From Mimachlamys varia (taxonomy: Eukaryota > Mollusca > Bivalvia > Pectinida > Pectinidae): DNA of 64,000 bases. The notes under the pieces are model-generated. The model saw nothing but the letters and a program-made list of their open reading frames with translations. It was not told where the DNA came from and did no database searches. Position 1 is the first letter of the stretch; each line of letters begins with the position of its first letter. Both the position numbers and the translations under genes were made by a program. The stretch is from assembly GCA_947623455.1 (NCBI GenBank), contig OX392534.1:14022001-14086000 (forward strand), written 5' to 3'. This document shows, one piece after another, positions 47,914 through 59,026 of the stretch.

Positions 47914-48600
47914 ATATTTCTCAATCAGACAAAGATGTCGACCATCAAATTTGCCCATAGTTCTGATCAACCTGCATTTCCCGAATCCTTGTGTTGTTAG
48001 TTTGTTTGTCAGCAGTCGACATCGATCACGAAAATCACGATATTTAGAGCAAGCCCTAGATTTTCGAATCAACTTCGACATGTTAACACCATAGGTTGGG
48101 GAAGCAGGGATGTTACTATCCAGAAATGAAAAGTTCACGATCGGAAAATTGAAATCATCACGTTTATCGTATAGCTAAGTAGTAAATTGTCCACGTTGGT
48201 CCAGTAGAGATCGCGGTTAGCAGCCAATGTAGAAGAGTCGGCTGTGTCCTTTATGTCAAGTTCAGAAGGGTATATACGACCGACGTGGTCAGCAAACTTC
48301 CTGTTGTTTATAGACAGCACATCGTCGATATATCTGAAAGTGAAATTAAAAGATTTGGCAAGGTTTGTGTTACCTGTTCGGATTAGCTCTTCCACAAATT
48401 CAGATTCATATGAAAACAAAAACAAGTCAGCTAAGAGTGGGGCACAGTTTGTTCCCATGGGAATGCCAACAGTCTGTTGGAATATCTTTCCTCCGAACTC
48501 AAAAAAAAATATTGTCGACCAGGAATTCAATCGTCCTTACTATATATTCTTCAGTATATTTCCTCTTAGCCTTTGTCGTATTTGTCACAAAGAATGTTAA
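47881..48600 (-). pseudogene. Penelope-like element reverse transcriptase, broken
   Basis: Read on the minus strand from 48600: a lead-in (KRKYTEEYIVRTIEFLVDN), then FGGKIFQQTVGIPMGTNCAP LLADLFLFSYE, then FRYIDDVLSINN with the catalytic YIDD intact, IYPSELDIKDT, and after a frame change DFNFPIVNFSFLDSNIPASP TYGV ... KLIRKSRACS. This order is typical of Penelope-like elements. A frameshift lies in the nine-A run at 48501-48509 (+ strand) and another near 48180-48140. The N-terminal part of RT and the GIY-YIG endonuclease are missing, so the copy is dead. Confidence 0.88.
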
Positions 48601-50184
48601 GCGTTTCTTATTTTCAATAGAACAATCATTGTGCAAAAGGCCTGATAATTTGTTACACCTAGATTTGGAACTATGTGTTTAAAATAGTGTTTGGAGTATT
48701 TTTTTCTCTGGCGGGAGGGGATGGGGGGCAGGTGGATCAATCTGCGATAAAAATGTCCTTCAATGGTCATATACGCCCTCACCACCAAAAGATGTTTACA
48801 TGTTTACTGTTATGTTACTCTTGTATGTGTGTTGGGGGATATCAATTTCGATAAAAATGCCCCCATCATTGATCAAAAATACACAGTACAATTACATAAC
48901 CATTGAGGGGTACATATTTTATCAAATATTACCTCCACAAAAAAAAAATCGATAAAATGTACACACCCACCCTTCCCAACCACCCGAGGTTGAAATCAAG
49001 AACGCTACCATTTCCCCCTTTTTTATAGTAACATACATGCATAGATAAGGTCTTACGTTACTCAATACAATTGATCTGGTAATAAAAAGCATGCACTGGC
49101 ATTAGTTTTCTTCAAATATCATGTATCCTCGTAGCGTTGACTGCTGCCGAACAGTATAACACAAGATTTCACAGGTTGACGAAGAATTTGGACAAGTCTC
49201 AATAATGTTTCATTTTCTTGAATTATATGAACTTTAAGGTCAATGGTGTTGATCATGCTTATACGCACACCTATTGTTTTTTTTTTTTTTTTAATTTGGC
49301 TCCCACTTTGTGGGCATAATTGTTACCTTGATTCGGCTTAGATTCGCATGATAGATGTCGTCGATGAAGCGGCAGACGCAAATTCGGATCCGTTCCGACT
49401 ATTTAATCTATACAAGGGTCTCTACGTGTACGTGTATGTTTATTTTCCAATTATTAATAGCCTCTTGCCGCTTATGTCAACTATTTGTTTGAATAACGGT
49501 TTTATTGCTTCTTTGCTTATTTCACTGAATTTACTCCAATCTACGGTATTTTTGGTTGCATTTGTGACACACAGTTTTTGTCATTTTCGAGGACAATCAT
49601 GGGTTTTCTTTTATAGTCTTCTATTTCCAAAAAAAAAGATAGCATAAGAGCATTTAGTATTTTATTTCCAACTTATGGTTATTGGTGACATCCGTCATTT
49701 CTTAGATACGGACTCCGATCCATGCGTTGATGACTATGGACTATGTGAATGCGTTACTTATTAAGAGTGTTGATATCTGCAAGATCAATCGCGTCACACA
49801 AGGGGGCCACTTGCCAGTCAGTGTTTTAACAAATCTGTGAAATCATAAAACAGCTGCTTTGTAGGGGATGTGCGATAACAACAAATTTCATAATAAAATG
49901 TCAATTAATAGAGTTGTTAATTTGTTGTTTTGGCATATATATCAGATCTACAGGATGTTTGGAAATATGTTTATAAATAACAATAATATATGTTTACAGG
50001 TAAAAATATGGTTACACGTTTACTAAGGAAAAAACAAAAATACAATATCACATTTAACTTTCTTTAAAAAAAACATCTGTAAGGGAATCCAATTATCCAA
50101 ATTAACGCGATATTGTAACTCATCATGTTATTTAAATGGTTGATCCTGTAAACTAATTCCGATCGAGAAAACAACGAAATATTA
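47914..50184 (-). repeat. Local tandem duplication, longer copy (contains RT)
   Basis: The second copy of the duplicated block. It ends with the same CCGATCGAGAAAA ... ACGAAATATTA as the first copy. It retains the reverse-transcriptase remnant, a degenerate MITE-like insert near 48640-48830 and a PLE-associated signature at about 49350-49385 (GTCGTCGATGAAGCGGCAGA). Both copies share ATTTGGC, TGGGCATAATT and CATTTAGTATTTTATTTCCA. Confidence 0.7.
48640..48830. mobile_element. Degenerate foldback MITE-like insert
   Basis: GATAATTTGTTACACCTAGA TTTGGAACTATGTGTTTAAA and the interior GGTGGATCAATCTGCGATAA AAATG with CAATGGTCATATACGCCCTC resemble the MITEs at 1429 and 22031. The right terminal repeat is poorly preserved. 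It may have truncated the reverse-transcriptase fragment at its 5' side. Confidence 0.4.
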
Positions 50185-50479
50185 GCATTTTATGGTAAAC
50201 ACAAAACCAAAGAATTTTTCTTTCTTTTATTTATACACTGAAGCAACGGTAAACATGGCAAATGTTAAGCATGGAAGCTGGGCACTGTACCAGACAAACA
50301 AAACTGAAATTAAAACATATAAGAAAATGTGAAGAAACATAAATCAACTCAGCAGTATATTACAGTCGCTAAAAGGATACAACAAATTGCATAATAATGA
50401 ACTTATACATCACAAAGACGATTTAAGAACAATATATATATAGTATGATTATATGAAATGCTAATCTATTACAACTGTA

Positions 50480-50665
50480 CTTGGATGTGACCAAAATATA
50501 CATGGTGGGTGTCTTCGATGAAGCAGAAGACGCTTACTCTTCCGGAACACCTGGTTTTATTCTCTTGTACTTTCACACGAATCTCCATGTTAAATCGTTC
50601 ATAATTCGCCCTTAATTTAATTGATTTTCAGTTCGGGTTATGGCTTTGTGGACGAAAATCGATCA
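50480..50665 (+). repeat. Penelope-associated dispersed repeat, copy
   Basis: TTGGATGTGACCAAAATATA CATGGTGGGTGTCTTCGATG AAGCAGAAGACGCTTACTCT TCCGGAACACCTGGT, then TTTAATTGATTTTCAGTTCG GGTTATGG. It is the closest match to the 19325-19690 copy in the same orientation. Confidence 0.75.
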
Positions 50666-50818
50666 AAACCCCCAAAACGTATAAACTATTTATATACTAT
50701 ATTACATATACTATTTATAAACGATTGGTTCTTCGGGGGCGATTTGCTCGCCTTGCATTGTGAGATCGTTATCATAAATAATGTAATGCTTGTGTATATA
50801 TTTGTAAACATTTTCCTA

Positions 50819-50968
50819 TGGTGGCTGATTCGGTACATCGTAATATCGCTTCGTTTTATACAACGCGATATAACGATATTACGATATGACGATACGATCG
50901 TAATATCGTATCGTCATATCGCGTTGTATAAAACGAAGCGATATTACGATGTACCGAATCAGCCACCA
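50819..50968. mobile_element. 150-bp palindromic MITE flanked by TA
   Basis: An almost perfect palindrome. The arms start TGGTGGCTGATTCGGTACAT CGTAATATCGCTTCGTTTTA TACAACGCGATAT and are matched exactly by the complement at the right end. The interior (ACGATATTACGATATGACGA TACGATCGTAATATCGTATC GTC) also folds on itself. TA dinucleotides border it (50817-50818 and 50969-50970), as for Tc1/mariner-class insertions. The near identity of the arms indicates recent origin or repair-driven homogenisation. It interrupts the longest frame of the region, which I do not consider a gene. Confidence 0.85.
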
Positions 50969-51029
50969 TATGTTCCTCATGTTGGAAAGTATATATATGT
51001 GTATACTAGACTTTGTCAATTAGACCGCA

Positions 51030-52860
51030 TTTATTTAGGTAAGACAATAACCAATACTCGGAGTCATCCGAACGTTGTGACACCAATGTTTTCAAATATT
51101 GTTTGTAATCAACTAAAACGCTTTTTCAAGAAATATTCACATTATTTTGTGGAAGACATGATTTTCTTTGACCATCTCACCCTTACACTTGCCCTTCAAA
51201 CACTAGAATTAACGCTTCGCATTGACAGCTGGACAAAATTTCACGCTGTGGGCTGAAGCGTTACCAACACAAATCCCTTTCCTGTGCACGTCAATAGATT
51301 GACGTGTCTCATTAACACATAACAATCTTCAAAGATCAAACTACAGAGACAAAAATATCTCTCAATACTTATGATAACGCAGATTAAAAGTACATAAGAA
51401 GTGAAAGATAACGTAACACACACATATGCTGGACCTTAAACAACCTAAACAAGATGACATTTATTTACGATTAAGTGGAAGTGTCGCTATTTAAACTTAT
51501 TTTGTTATATAATCCCATCACAGGGTCCGAACCGATAGAATTATTTCTGTTTGGTTTTAGAAGTAAATTAAGATGTGCGTTGTAATGATGTGATGTCTAT
51601 GGTTATGCTATCAGCACTCCAAGTGACTAACTAGTAGATGATTCACCACAATCTTATTGATTAGTTTCTATGCGAGTTTCAGTATGTAAAAGTGGCATTA
51701 AGAACATGTTAAATACAAAAACATCAAAAAGCATATACAAGGAGAAAGGTAAACACACCAACATATCGAAACAATCACCAAGACTGGGACAGGTGTACAA
51801 CTCGCCAACAAAACGAAACAATCTCTTCTAGTTGAGGTGGTACCATTGACACCATGACCGGTCCATGTATACACCTCGCCAACAAAACGAAACAATCTCT
51901 TCTCGTTGAGGTGGTACCATTGACACCAAGACTGGGACATGTATACACCTCGCCAACAAAACGAAACAATCTCTTCTCGTTGAGGTGGTATCATTGACAC
52001 CAAGACTGGGCCATGTATACACCTCGCCAACAATACGAAACAATCTCTTCTAGTTGAGGTGGTACCATTGACAACAAGACCGGGCCATGTATACACCTCG
52101 CCAACAAAATGAAACAATCTCTTCTAGTTGAGGTGGTACCATTGACACCAAGACTGGGACATGTATACACCTCGCCAACAAAACGAAACAATCTCTTCTA
52201 GTTGAGGTGGTACCATTGACACCATGACCGGGCCATGTATACACCTCGCCAACAAAACGAAACAATCTCTTCTAGTTGAGGTGGTACCATTGACAACAAG
52301 ACTGGGTCATGTATACACCTTTGTACATGTCAGCATAATATGTTCAACGTTCAAGACAAAAACTGGTAGGTTTAGCTGATGTATTTTCCAACATTGTTAA
52401 TGAATTGTGAAGGCCAGAAGCATAACAATCCAAACTCATTCCCATTCGTCCTTAATTACAGAGTTATCTCCTAATTAACCCCTAACTGAGGCACAACTAT
52501 ATTACCATGTATGTTTCCTGTAGTTGACAAGGAATTATCTAATCGCACCTTTTTTTTTCCTTTCACAATATGTAATGTACAATATTTATCAAATAATACT
52601 AAATGCGTTTAAAGCAGGTCTAGATATTTGAGTCTTTAAGTGTACATTTTCCACATTTGGTCGGAGATACAACGTTTGCCCGAATTCGAAAAATGGGAAG
52701 ATTTATACTTATTCATTAGAGATGAAGCACGGTATCTAATTGGTCAGTCAAAACAATTTGTTACAAATTTACAGTCATACATGAAACACGGTTGTCGACT
52801 GTTAATGACGCCAATGTTAATGAGTGATTCAAAGAGCAAATGCGAAAGGTCGAAATAAAA
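51030..52860 (+). repeat. Old tandem duplication, copy A
   Basis: The flanks of this block match 53080-54920 in order. TTTAGGTAAGACAATAAC, GTGGAAGACATGATTTTCTT TG, CTAGAATTAACGCTTCGCAT TGACAGCTGGACA and CTTTCCTGTGCACGTCAATA correspond to 53085-53390. GTACATTTTCCACATTTGGT CGGAGATA and TTGGTCAGTCAAAACAATTT GT correspond to 54785-54850. Divergence is large. Frames in it (for example 52640-52858) could be remains of an unrecognised gene or element. Confidence 0.6.
51767..52320. repeat. 74-bp tandem repeat, about 7.5 copies
   Basis: The unit reads GTTGAGGTGGTACCATTGAC ACCAAGACTGGGACATGTAT ACACCTCGCCAACAAAACGA AACAATCTCTTCTA. Unit starts at 51831, 51905, 51979 and 52053 are exactly 74 bp apart. 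Variation is limited to a few positions. The overlapping minus-strand frames (FRFVGEVYTCPSLGVNGTTS-type) are repeat products. Confidence 0.95.
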
Positions 52861-53079
52861 CTGCCTGTTCATGTCAACGGAAGGAAACACAATTTACGTG
52901 CATGATGTAGATTTTTTTCAAACGAAAAATTATCAGTATCACCAACAGTTCTGAGAATTATCCGAAGTCAGTAACTAGAAAGCTAGGTGGAGGTCCATAT
53001 TTCCACACCGAGAGGGAATTTCTATCGAAAATTGGTCTAAACCCCCAAAAAGTATCATTTTACTTTAAACGCTGAATTT

Positions 53080-54920
53080 ACTTTAGGTAAGGTAATAACT
53101 GAAACTTCATCCGAATGTTATTTTAAAATATTGCTTGCAAACAACTTAAATGCATTTAAGAAAGATTCACAATATAATGTGGAAGACATAAATTTTCTTG
53201 GTCCATCTGACATTTATACCTTTCTTTCAAACACTAAAATGACATAATAAATGTACGTCATCATTCGTCAATCTTCAAACACTAAAATTAACGCTTGGCA
53301 TTTACAGCTGGACACAAATCCACGCTGTGCTGCTAATCCAACACTAAACTCACAGCATCCCTTTCCCGTGTGCGTCAATGATCGACTTGTCTCACTAGCA
53401 CATATATATATAGCAATCTTAAAAGGCCAAACTACAAAGACAACAAGGAATCGCAAACGATACAAAACCCCTCGCGTGCTAACACATGAAGTCTGACGCA
53501 AAATGGGGGGGGGGGGGGTATTGCAGGACATTGATCGAAATCACATCAGTTGTCATTTGCACTGAACTGCAATAGACATGGATGGGCTTTTTATCAGTTT
53601 GGTCAGGATCCGTTCAGAAATGAAGTTGCAAGAGTGCTGACAAAGATTTTCTATAAATAGTAACGGTGACCTTATCCTTGACCTTGGCACCCTGAAACAC
53701 AAACTCGTTCGAGGTGCTATCGTGCTGGACCCATATATGAAGTTTGGTCAGAATCCGTTCAAAAATGAAGTCGCAAGAGTGCTCGAAGTATTACCATGCT
53801 GGACCCATATATGAAGTTTGGTCAGAATCCGTTCAAAAATGAAGCCGCAGGAGTGCTGACAAAGATTTTCCATAAATAGTAACGGTGACCTTGACCTTGA
53901 CCTTGGCACCCTGAAACACGAACTCGTTCGAGGTATTATATTCCAATGCTGGACCCATATAGGAAGTTTGGTCAGAATCCGTTCAAAAATGAAGTCGCAA
54001 GAGTGCTCGAGGTGTTACCATGCTGGACCCATATATGAAGTTTGGTCAGAATCCGTTCAAAAATGAAGTCGCAAGAGTACTCAAGGTATTACCATGCTGG
54101 ACCCATAGAGGAAGTTTGGTCAGAATCCGTTCAAAAATGAAGTCGCAAGAGTGCTCGAGGTATTACCATGCTGGACCCATATATGAAGTTTGGTCAGAAT
54201 CCATTCAAAAATGAAGTCGCAAGAGTGCTGACAAAGATTTTCTATAAATAGTAACGGTGACCTTGGCCTTGACCTTGGCACCCTGAAACACGAACACGTT
54301 CGAGGTATTACCATGCTAGACCCATAAAGGAAGTTTGGTCAGAATCCGTTCAAAAATGAAGTCGCAAGAGTGCCCGAGGTATTACCATGCTGAACCCATA
54401 TATGAAGTGCTGACAAAGATTTTCTATGGTGACCTTGCCTTGACCTTGGCACCCTGAAACACGAAATCGTTCGAGGTATTACCATGCTGGACCCATAGAG
54501 GAAGTTTGGTCAGAATCCGTTCAAAAATGAAGTCGCAAGAGTGCTGACAAAAAGTGAACATACGTACGTACGTACAAACAGAACGCTATATCTCCTCCCC
54601 GACTTTTATCGCGAGGGGATAAAAATATTCCTTCATACTTACACTGTCGCAGATAAAAATTACATAAAGGCATATTCCCTGTACTTGACCATGCATTCTT
54701 TAACGCACTCTTGAAAAAAAATGAAAACTTGAAAAATGTGTATCAAATATTAACAAATAATACCAATTGTATTTAACCTTCAGTCGTTTTAGTCTACATT
54801 TTCTCCATTTTGTTGAGATACTTTGGTCAGTCAAAATAATATGTAACAATTAAACCCACAAATTATAGTCATGCATATGCATAAAGCCCGGGTGACGTCA
54901 ATGTTAAGGAGTGACGCCCA
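53080..54920 (+). repeat. Old tandem duplication, copy B
   Basis: Counterpart of 51030-52860. The offset is about 2.05 kb at the left end and about 2.15 kb at the right. It carries a G run (53505-53518) and its own, unrelated tandem array where copy A carries the 51767-52320 array. Confidence 0.6.
53595..54620 (+). repeat. Composite array: 74-bp units and a longer spacer unit
   Basis: The unit is GAAGTTTGGTCAGAATCCGT TCAAAAATGAAGTCGCAAGA GTGCTCGAGGTATTACCATG CTGGACCCATATAT (74 bp), present about nine times. Some units are replaced by an alternate end (GACAAAGATTTTCTATAAAT AGTAACGGTGACCTTGACCT TGGCACCCTGAAACACGAA). It ends with ACGTACGTACGTAC and a short inverted repeat (TCTCCTCCCCGA ... TCGCGAGGGGATA). 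Repeats of this type are, to my knowledge, dispersed in mollusc genomes, probably as parts of a transposon. Confidence 0.85.
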
Positions 54921-57619
54921 GAGCAATAGCGACACCCCAATACAGTCAGGCTGTCACCTGACATTTACAGTCTTACATTGACTTTCACTGATAACCAGTA
55001 TTCCGCAAACTAAATTTATTATCCAACAACTACACTTCAGCATGTTCCGCACTTCTAAGACGCCAACAACAATACATGTAGGCGGAGCTATGCAAATTAT
55101 CCATGTTCGAGACACAATTGCGTGACGTCATCAACAATGGGCGTGGTTAATCCTGACTTGTGCAAGTGCCATGCTTTTACTTTTATCGAACCATTTATTA
55201 GCTTTGAAATGAAATATATGTCCGCAAATGGGAGTTTCATAAATACAATATTTATGAGCCATTCACAGAAAAATACTGTCAATATAATAATTAACCTTTT
55301 ATTCATTAGTTTCTATGCGATCACAAATCCAATGGAAAAGTCGGTAAGTATAACATAAACGCTTCGTGTTTAGGCAATTTTCTTCGTGCTCCATGATTTA
55401 TGATCATATAAACTAAACAGGAGAAAAGGTTAATCCTTAAATAACAAAACAACATAATGCATACAAAGAGGATAATTCATTTTAATCATAACAAATGGTA
55501 AGAAAATGTATACATATAGTTCAACCATCCTTAACGATCTAATTTCAATCACATTGTCACGTATATATATATAAACTATAAGCATAATTAGGTAATAACA
55601 ACCAGGATATTGGTTTACTCGAAATAAATACATTTATGGATACTCAGATCACGATTCCGTCAACAGCAATCATGTAATTAAAACAACCAGCAGGTAATAC
55701 ATAACCATACACATGCCAAGAATTTAAAGCACCTCCAAAAGAACAACTGCACATGCATACTTTTAATATTGCATCTCTATCGGAAGCTTTATGCCCTGAG
55801 CAGTACTAGTTCTGTATGCTGGTAGTGGCATGGTTCATATTATACACACTTTAAAGATTAGGTTATTTGAAGAAAAAACCCCACAAAGCCGGTAAAGAAG
55901 TTAAGAGTAACACCAAACATCGAGTACAGAAACATGCAATCAAAAGTTGACAAAAACGTTAACTTTTCAGCAGAAACAATAGTATATTATGAAAACATAC
56001 TGACACTATATAATATTTTTGCATGATCATAGTTTAGCAATCAATAATACCATGATAAATATAATATGTAATATCACATTTAAAACGTACAGAATATAAA
56101 CGACTTTTACACTTTGTACGTTACACTTTAAGGATGCATCCTAACGTCTCGGCAGTTTCGGAATGGCATTTGGATACTAATTTTTCACTATTTTGATATG
56201 ATATGATTGACGTTTTTAAATTCTCTTAAGTTTTCGTAGTGTTGTTTGAAAAAAATACACTCTGCTTTCTTTGAGGGTGTGGCATTTACCTGGATGTACC
56301 AAGATTTATACGGTGAGTCGTCGACGAAGAAGCAAGTTCAATTTAGTATTAAAAAAGCAATGTTTCTTGCGACATTATGTACATGTTTCGGAGCTTCAGG
56401 CCAAATCATTTAAAACTTCTTGACATTCATAGAAAGTTGGAATGATAATTAAAAGATCATCTAACACTTTCCCAATACGTTTAATAAAAAGAATCTAATA
56501 GATATATATTTCTATAAACTGGTAGAACAGACATTAGGTCGAGATTCTTTCAAAGATTGATTCACCTAATTTGACACAGAATCAGCATGCACAAAATGTC
56601 TGTATATATGATGACTTCACTTAAGCACGAAAATAAAACGTAATTACTATTCATCACGAGACAAACCTGTCGATACGTGCAAAACATTTACAAAATCCAA
56701 AATTAAACAGATGAATGCACAACTGCGCAAAAATAAACACACAACCATCAATGAATTGTTTTGACCAGCATACAATATTTATGAATCTGATTAAACATTG
56801 ACTAAATTCACAATTAACGTATACATATACTGAACAAACAAGACTGCTAGGACTGCCGACCAATTTGAGCTATGTGGCCTGTATAAAGGTAGGCACACCA
56901 AGAAAAATAATCTTACCTTCAGTTACATAATCATGAGAGCTCTAAAAAGAAGGCAGTTATAAGGGTTACTGCATTAATGACAACTATTATATCAGATTGC
57001 AAGGATTATTACAGTTTTCCAATGACATTGAACAAGTTCTGGCAAATCCAACGTTCTCTCTTTTATTGCTGGGAGAAATAGCAAAATATTGAAAAATAAC
57101 AATTTCTCTGACTGCACACATAAAACAGAATGAAAACATGTATATCAATGAAAATAAAAAATGAAAACAATAGCAATTTATGTACTTTGCTAAAATAATA
57201 TTAAGTTGTATAGGTTTTAAGTGGCAGGCCAATGAAAGGAAACATTTTTTTTGTCTAGAATTACATGCACATACATGTACCTTTAGTTGTATAGCTGTGA
57301 AAACATGATGCATTTAAGCGCCATTCCGCCCAGGTTTGAACCAAGACCAGGAGTAACTTTCAGAAACAACTGTATTGTTTGATTACTGATGGTAATTAAA
57401 ACCGCGTGAGCTCATAGCTTCATTAGAAAGCGTAAGTAATAAACTAAGTATCAATACTTAGAAGGTCATGGCTCCTAAATTCAATTTTGGCTAGGATAGC
57501 TTAAAATTCTGAAATAAAATTTGACCTATTATTTGCGTAATTGTTCTGGAGAAGAAAGTGAATGTCAAGAAACCTATATTAAAACAAGGTAACAAACATC
57601 AGACGGTGGATGACACAAT
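54921..57619. other. Gene-free AT-rich stretch
   Basis: No supported gene. A weak trace of the Penelope-associated family (GAGTCGTCGACGAAGAAGCA AG) is at about 56310-56335. Other frames are short and AT-biased. Confidence 0.5.
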
Positions 57620-58272
57620 GATATTAGTCCGAAGGGTTCCAACTCTCTGACACTCAATATTGGGATGGCTGGTGGATGAGAGTCAGAACTCCGTCTTAGT
57701 TATATATTCGAAATTTTATCGACCCGCCCACGTGTCTTTGTCTAAGCTGTGTTTAAAAATATGCAACTTTTCAATTATATACAAACAATGTATCAATAAA
57801 AAGTAGACATTTTCTACTAACCAGCACAGTCACAGAGGTCGTAAACTAACTGTCGCCATCAATTTCTAAAAAAAATAACCAGATTCCAGACATCTGTTTG
57901 AAAATGGCCGCCATTTAACGGCACGTGATCCAAAATAGATTGTTCAGAAAGAAACTTTCGTGAGATATCACGCCGCGCGGCCATTTTCAAACAGATGTTG
58001 GGAACTGGCTTTTTTTTTAGAAATCGGTGGCGACAGTTAGTGTACAACCTTCTGTGACTTGATTAAATGTGTAGGTTAGTAGAAAAATATTTGTTCTTCC
58101 ATTGATACCTAATTTGTAAATACATGTAAAAAAACGTTGATCAGCGACCAATTCACTGGTCGATAAAATTTCACATATTTATAAGGAGGGGAATTCTGAC
58201 TCTATGATACGGTCAATAGCCGTCTAAATATTGAGCGGATCAGAGAGTCAGAACCTTTCGTACTAAATGATA
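57620..58272. mobile_element. Large foldback element of about 650 bp
   Basis: The ends are inverted: ATATTAGTCCGAAGGGTTCC AACTCTCTGA at the left against TCAGAGAGTCAGAACCTTTC GTACTAAATGATAT at the right. The inner arms are stronger: CAGAGGTCGTAAACTAACTG TCGCCA ... ACATCTGTTTGAAAATGGCC GC pairs with GCGGCCATTTTCAAACAGAT GT ... TGGCGACAGTTAGTGTACAA C. The central spacer is about 40 bp. Non-coding and non-autonomous. It lies just beyond the 3' end of the minus-strand PPxY protein gene. Confidence 0.75.
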
Positions 58273-59026
58273 TCTGAGCAAACATTAGGTTTAGTCAAGC
58301 TACGGAAATATCACACAAGTCATTTAGCTCAAACTCAGGAAGCATTCCTGAGAATCAAAAAGGTTCCAATAAAAATATGAAGGAATATTTAAAACAATGA
58401 TCTGAAGGATGTATAATGTGTCATCCGTAACGTTTAAGGTAGATGATGTTTTGGCAAGGACATCCATTTCATAAGTCCACACAAATAGATTTCACAAACA
58501 ATATTGATATATGCAAAATTTTATGTTCTAGCACTATCATGTTAGAAGTATAAAACAGGTTACTGGTAAAAAGCAACTCAATAAATATATCACTAACAAC
58601 AAATATGCTGTTCTCATTAAACATGTTCTCTCATCGTTCAACCCTTAAAACACATTTGAAATTCAAAGGTTTCATTATTTTGTTATGAAACATCAGGGGT
58701 GAACGAGTTGAAGTCAAGTGTTATTGATTGTTACTGGAAAGTTCCTTCAGTGACCGGTTGTTCAAAAGGCGATTAGCTTAATCAGTGATTAGCGCAAATT
58801 TTAATTATTCTGTAACTTCAAAATGATACCATATATTTCGTTACAACTTTGCAGATATCAAATATCTAAGTGACATTTTTCATGCAAACTTTGAAAATTT
58901 TACCTTCAAGTTGTATATTGACAGAATTATTAAAGTTTAAATAGTGATTAAGCTAATCAACTTTTAAACAACTGGGTCCTGAGGTTGTTGTTACAGCAGT
59001 ACAGTTTACACCAACAATCACATTGA
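58273..59026. other. Probable 3' untranslated or flanking region of the minus-strand gene
   Basis: AT-rich sequence downstream (minus strand) of the TGA at 59027-59029. I see no second gene. A polyadenylation site was not pinned down. Confidence 0.4.

Noticed and set aside
50621..51256. 211-codon + strand frame
   Set aside because: A palindromic MITE makes up its middle and the rest matches a dispersed or duplicated block. No domain is seen.
51698..52265. Minus-strand repetitive frames over the 74-bp array
   Set aside because: Stop-free readings of a tandem repeat in shifted frames. No start context or splice sites.
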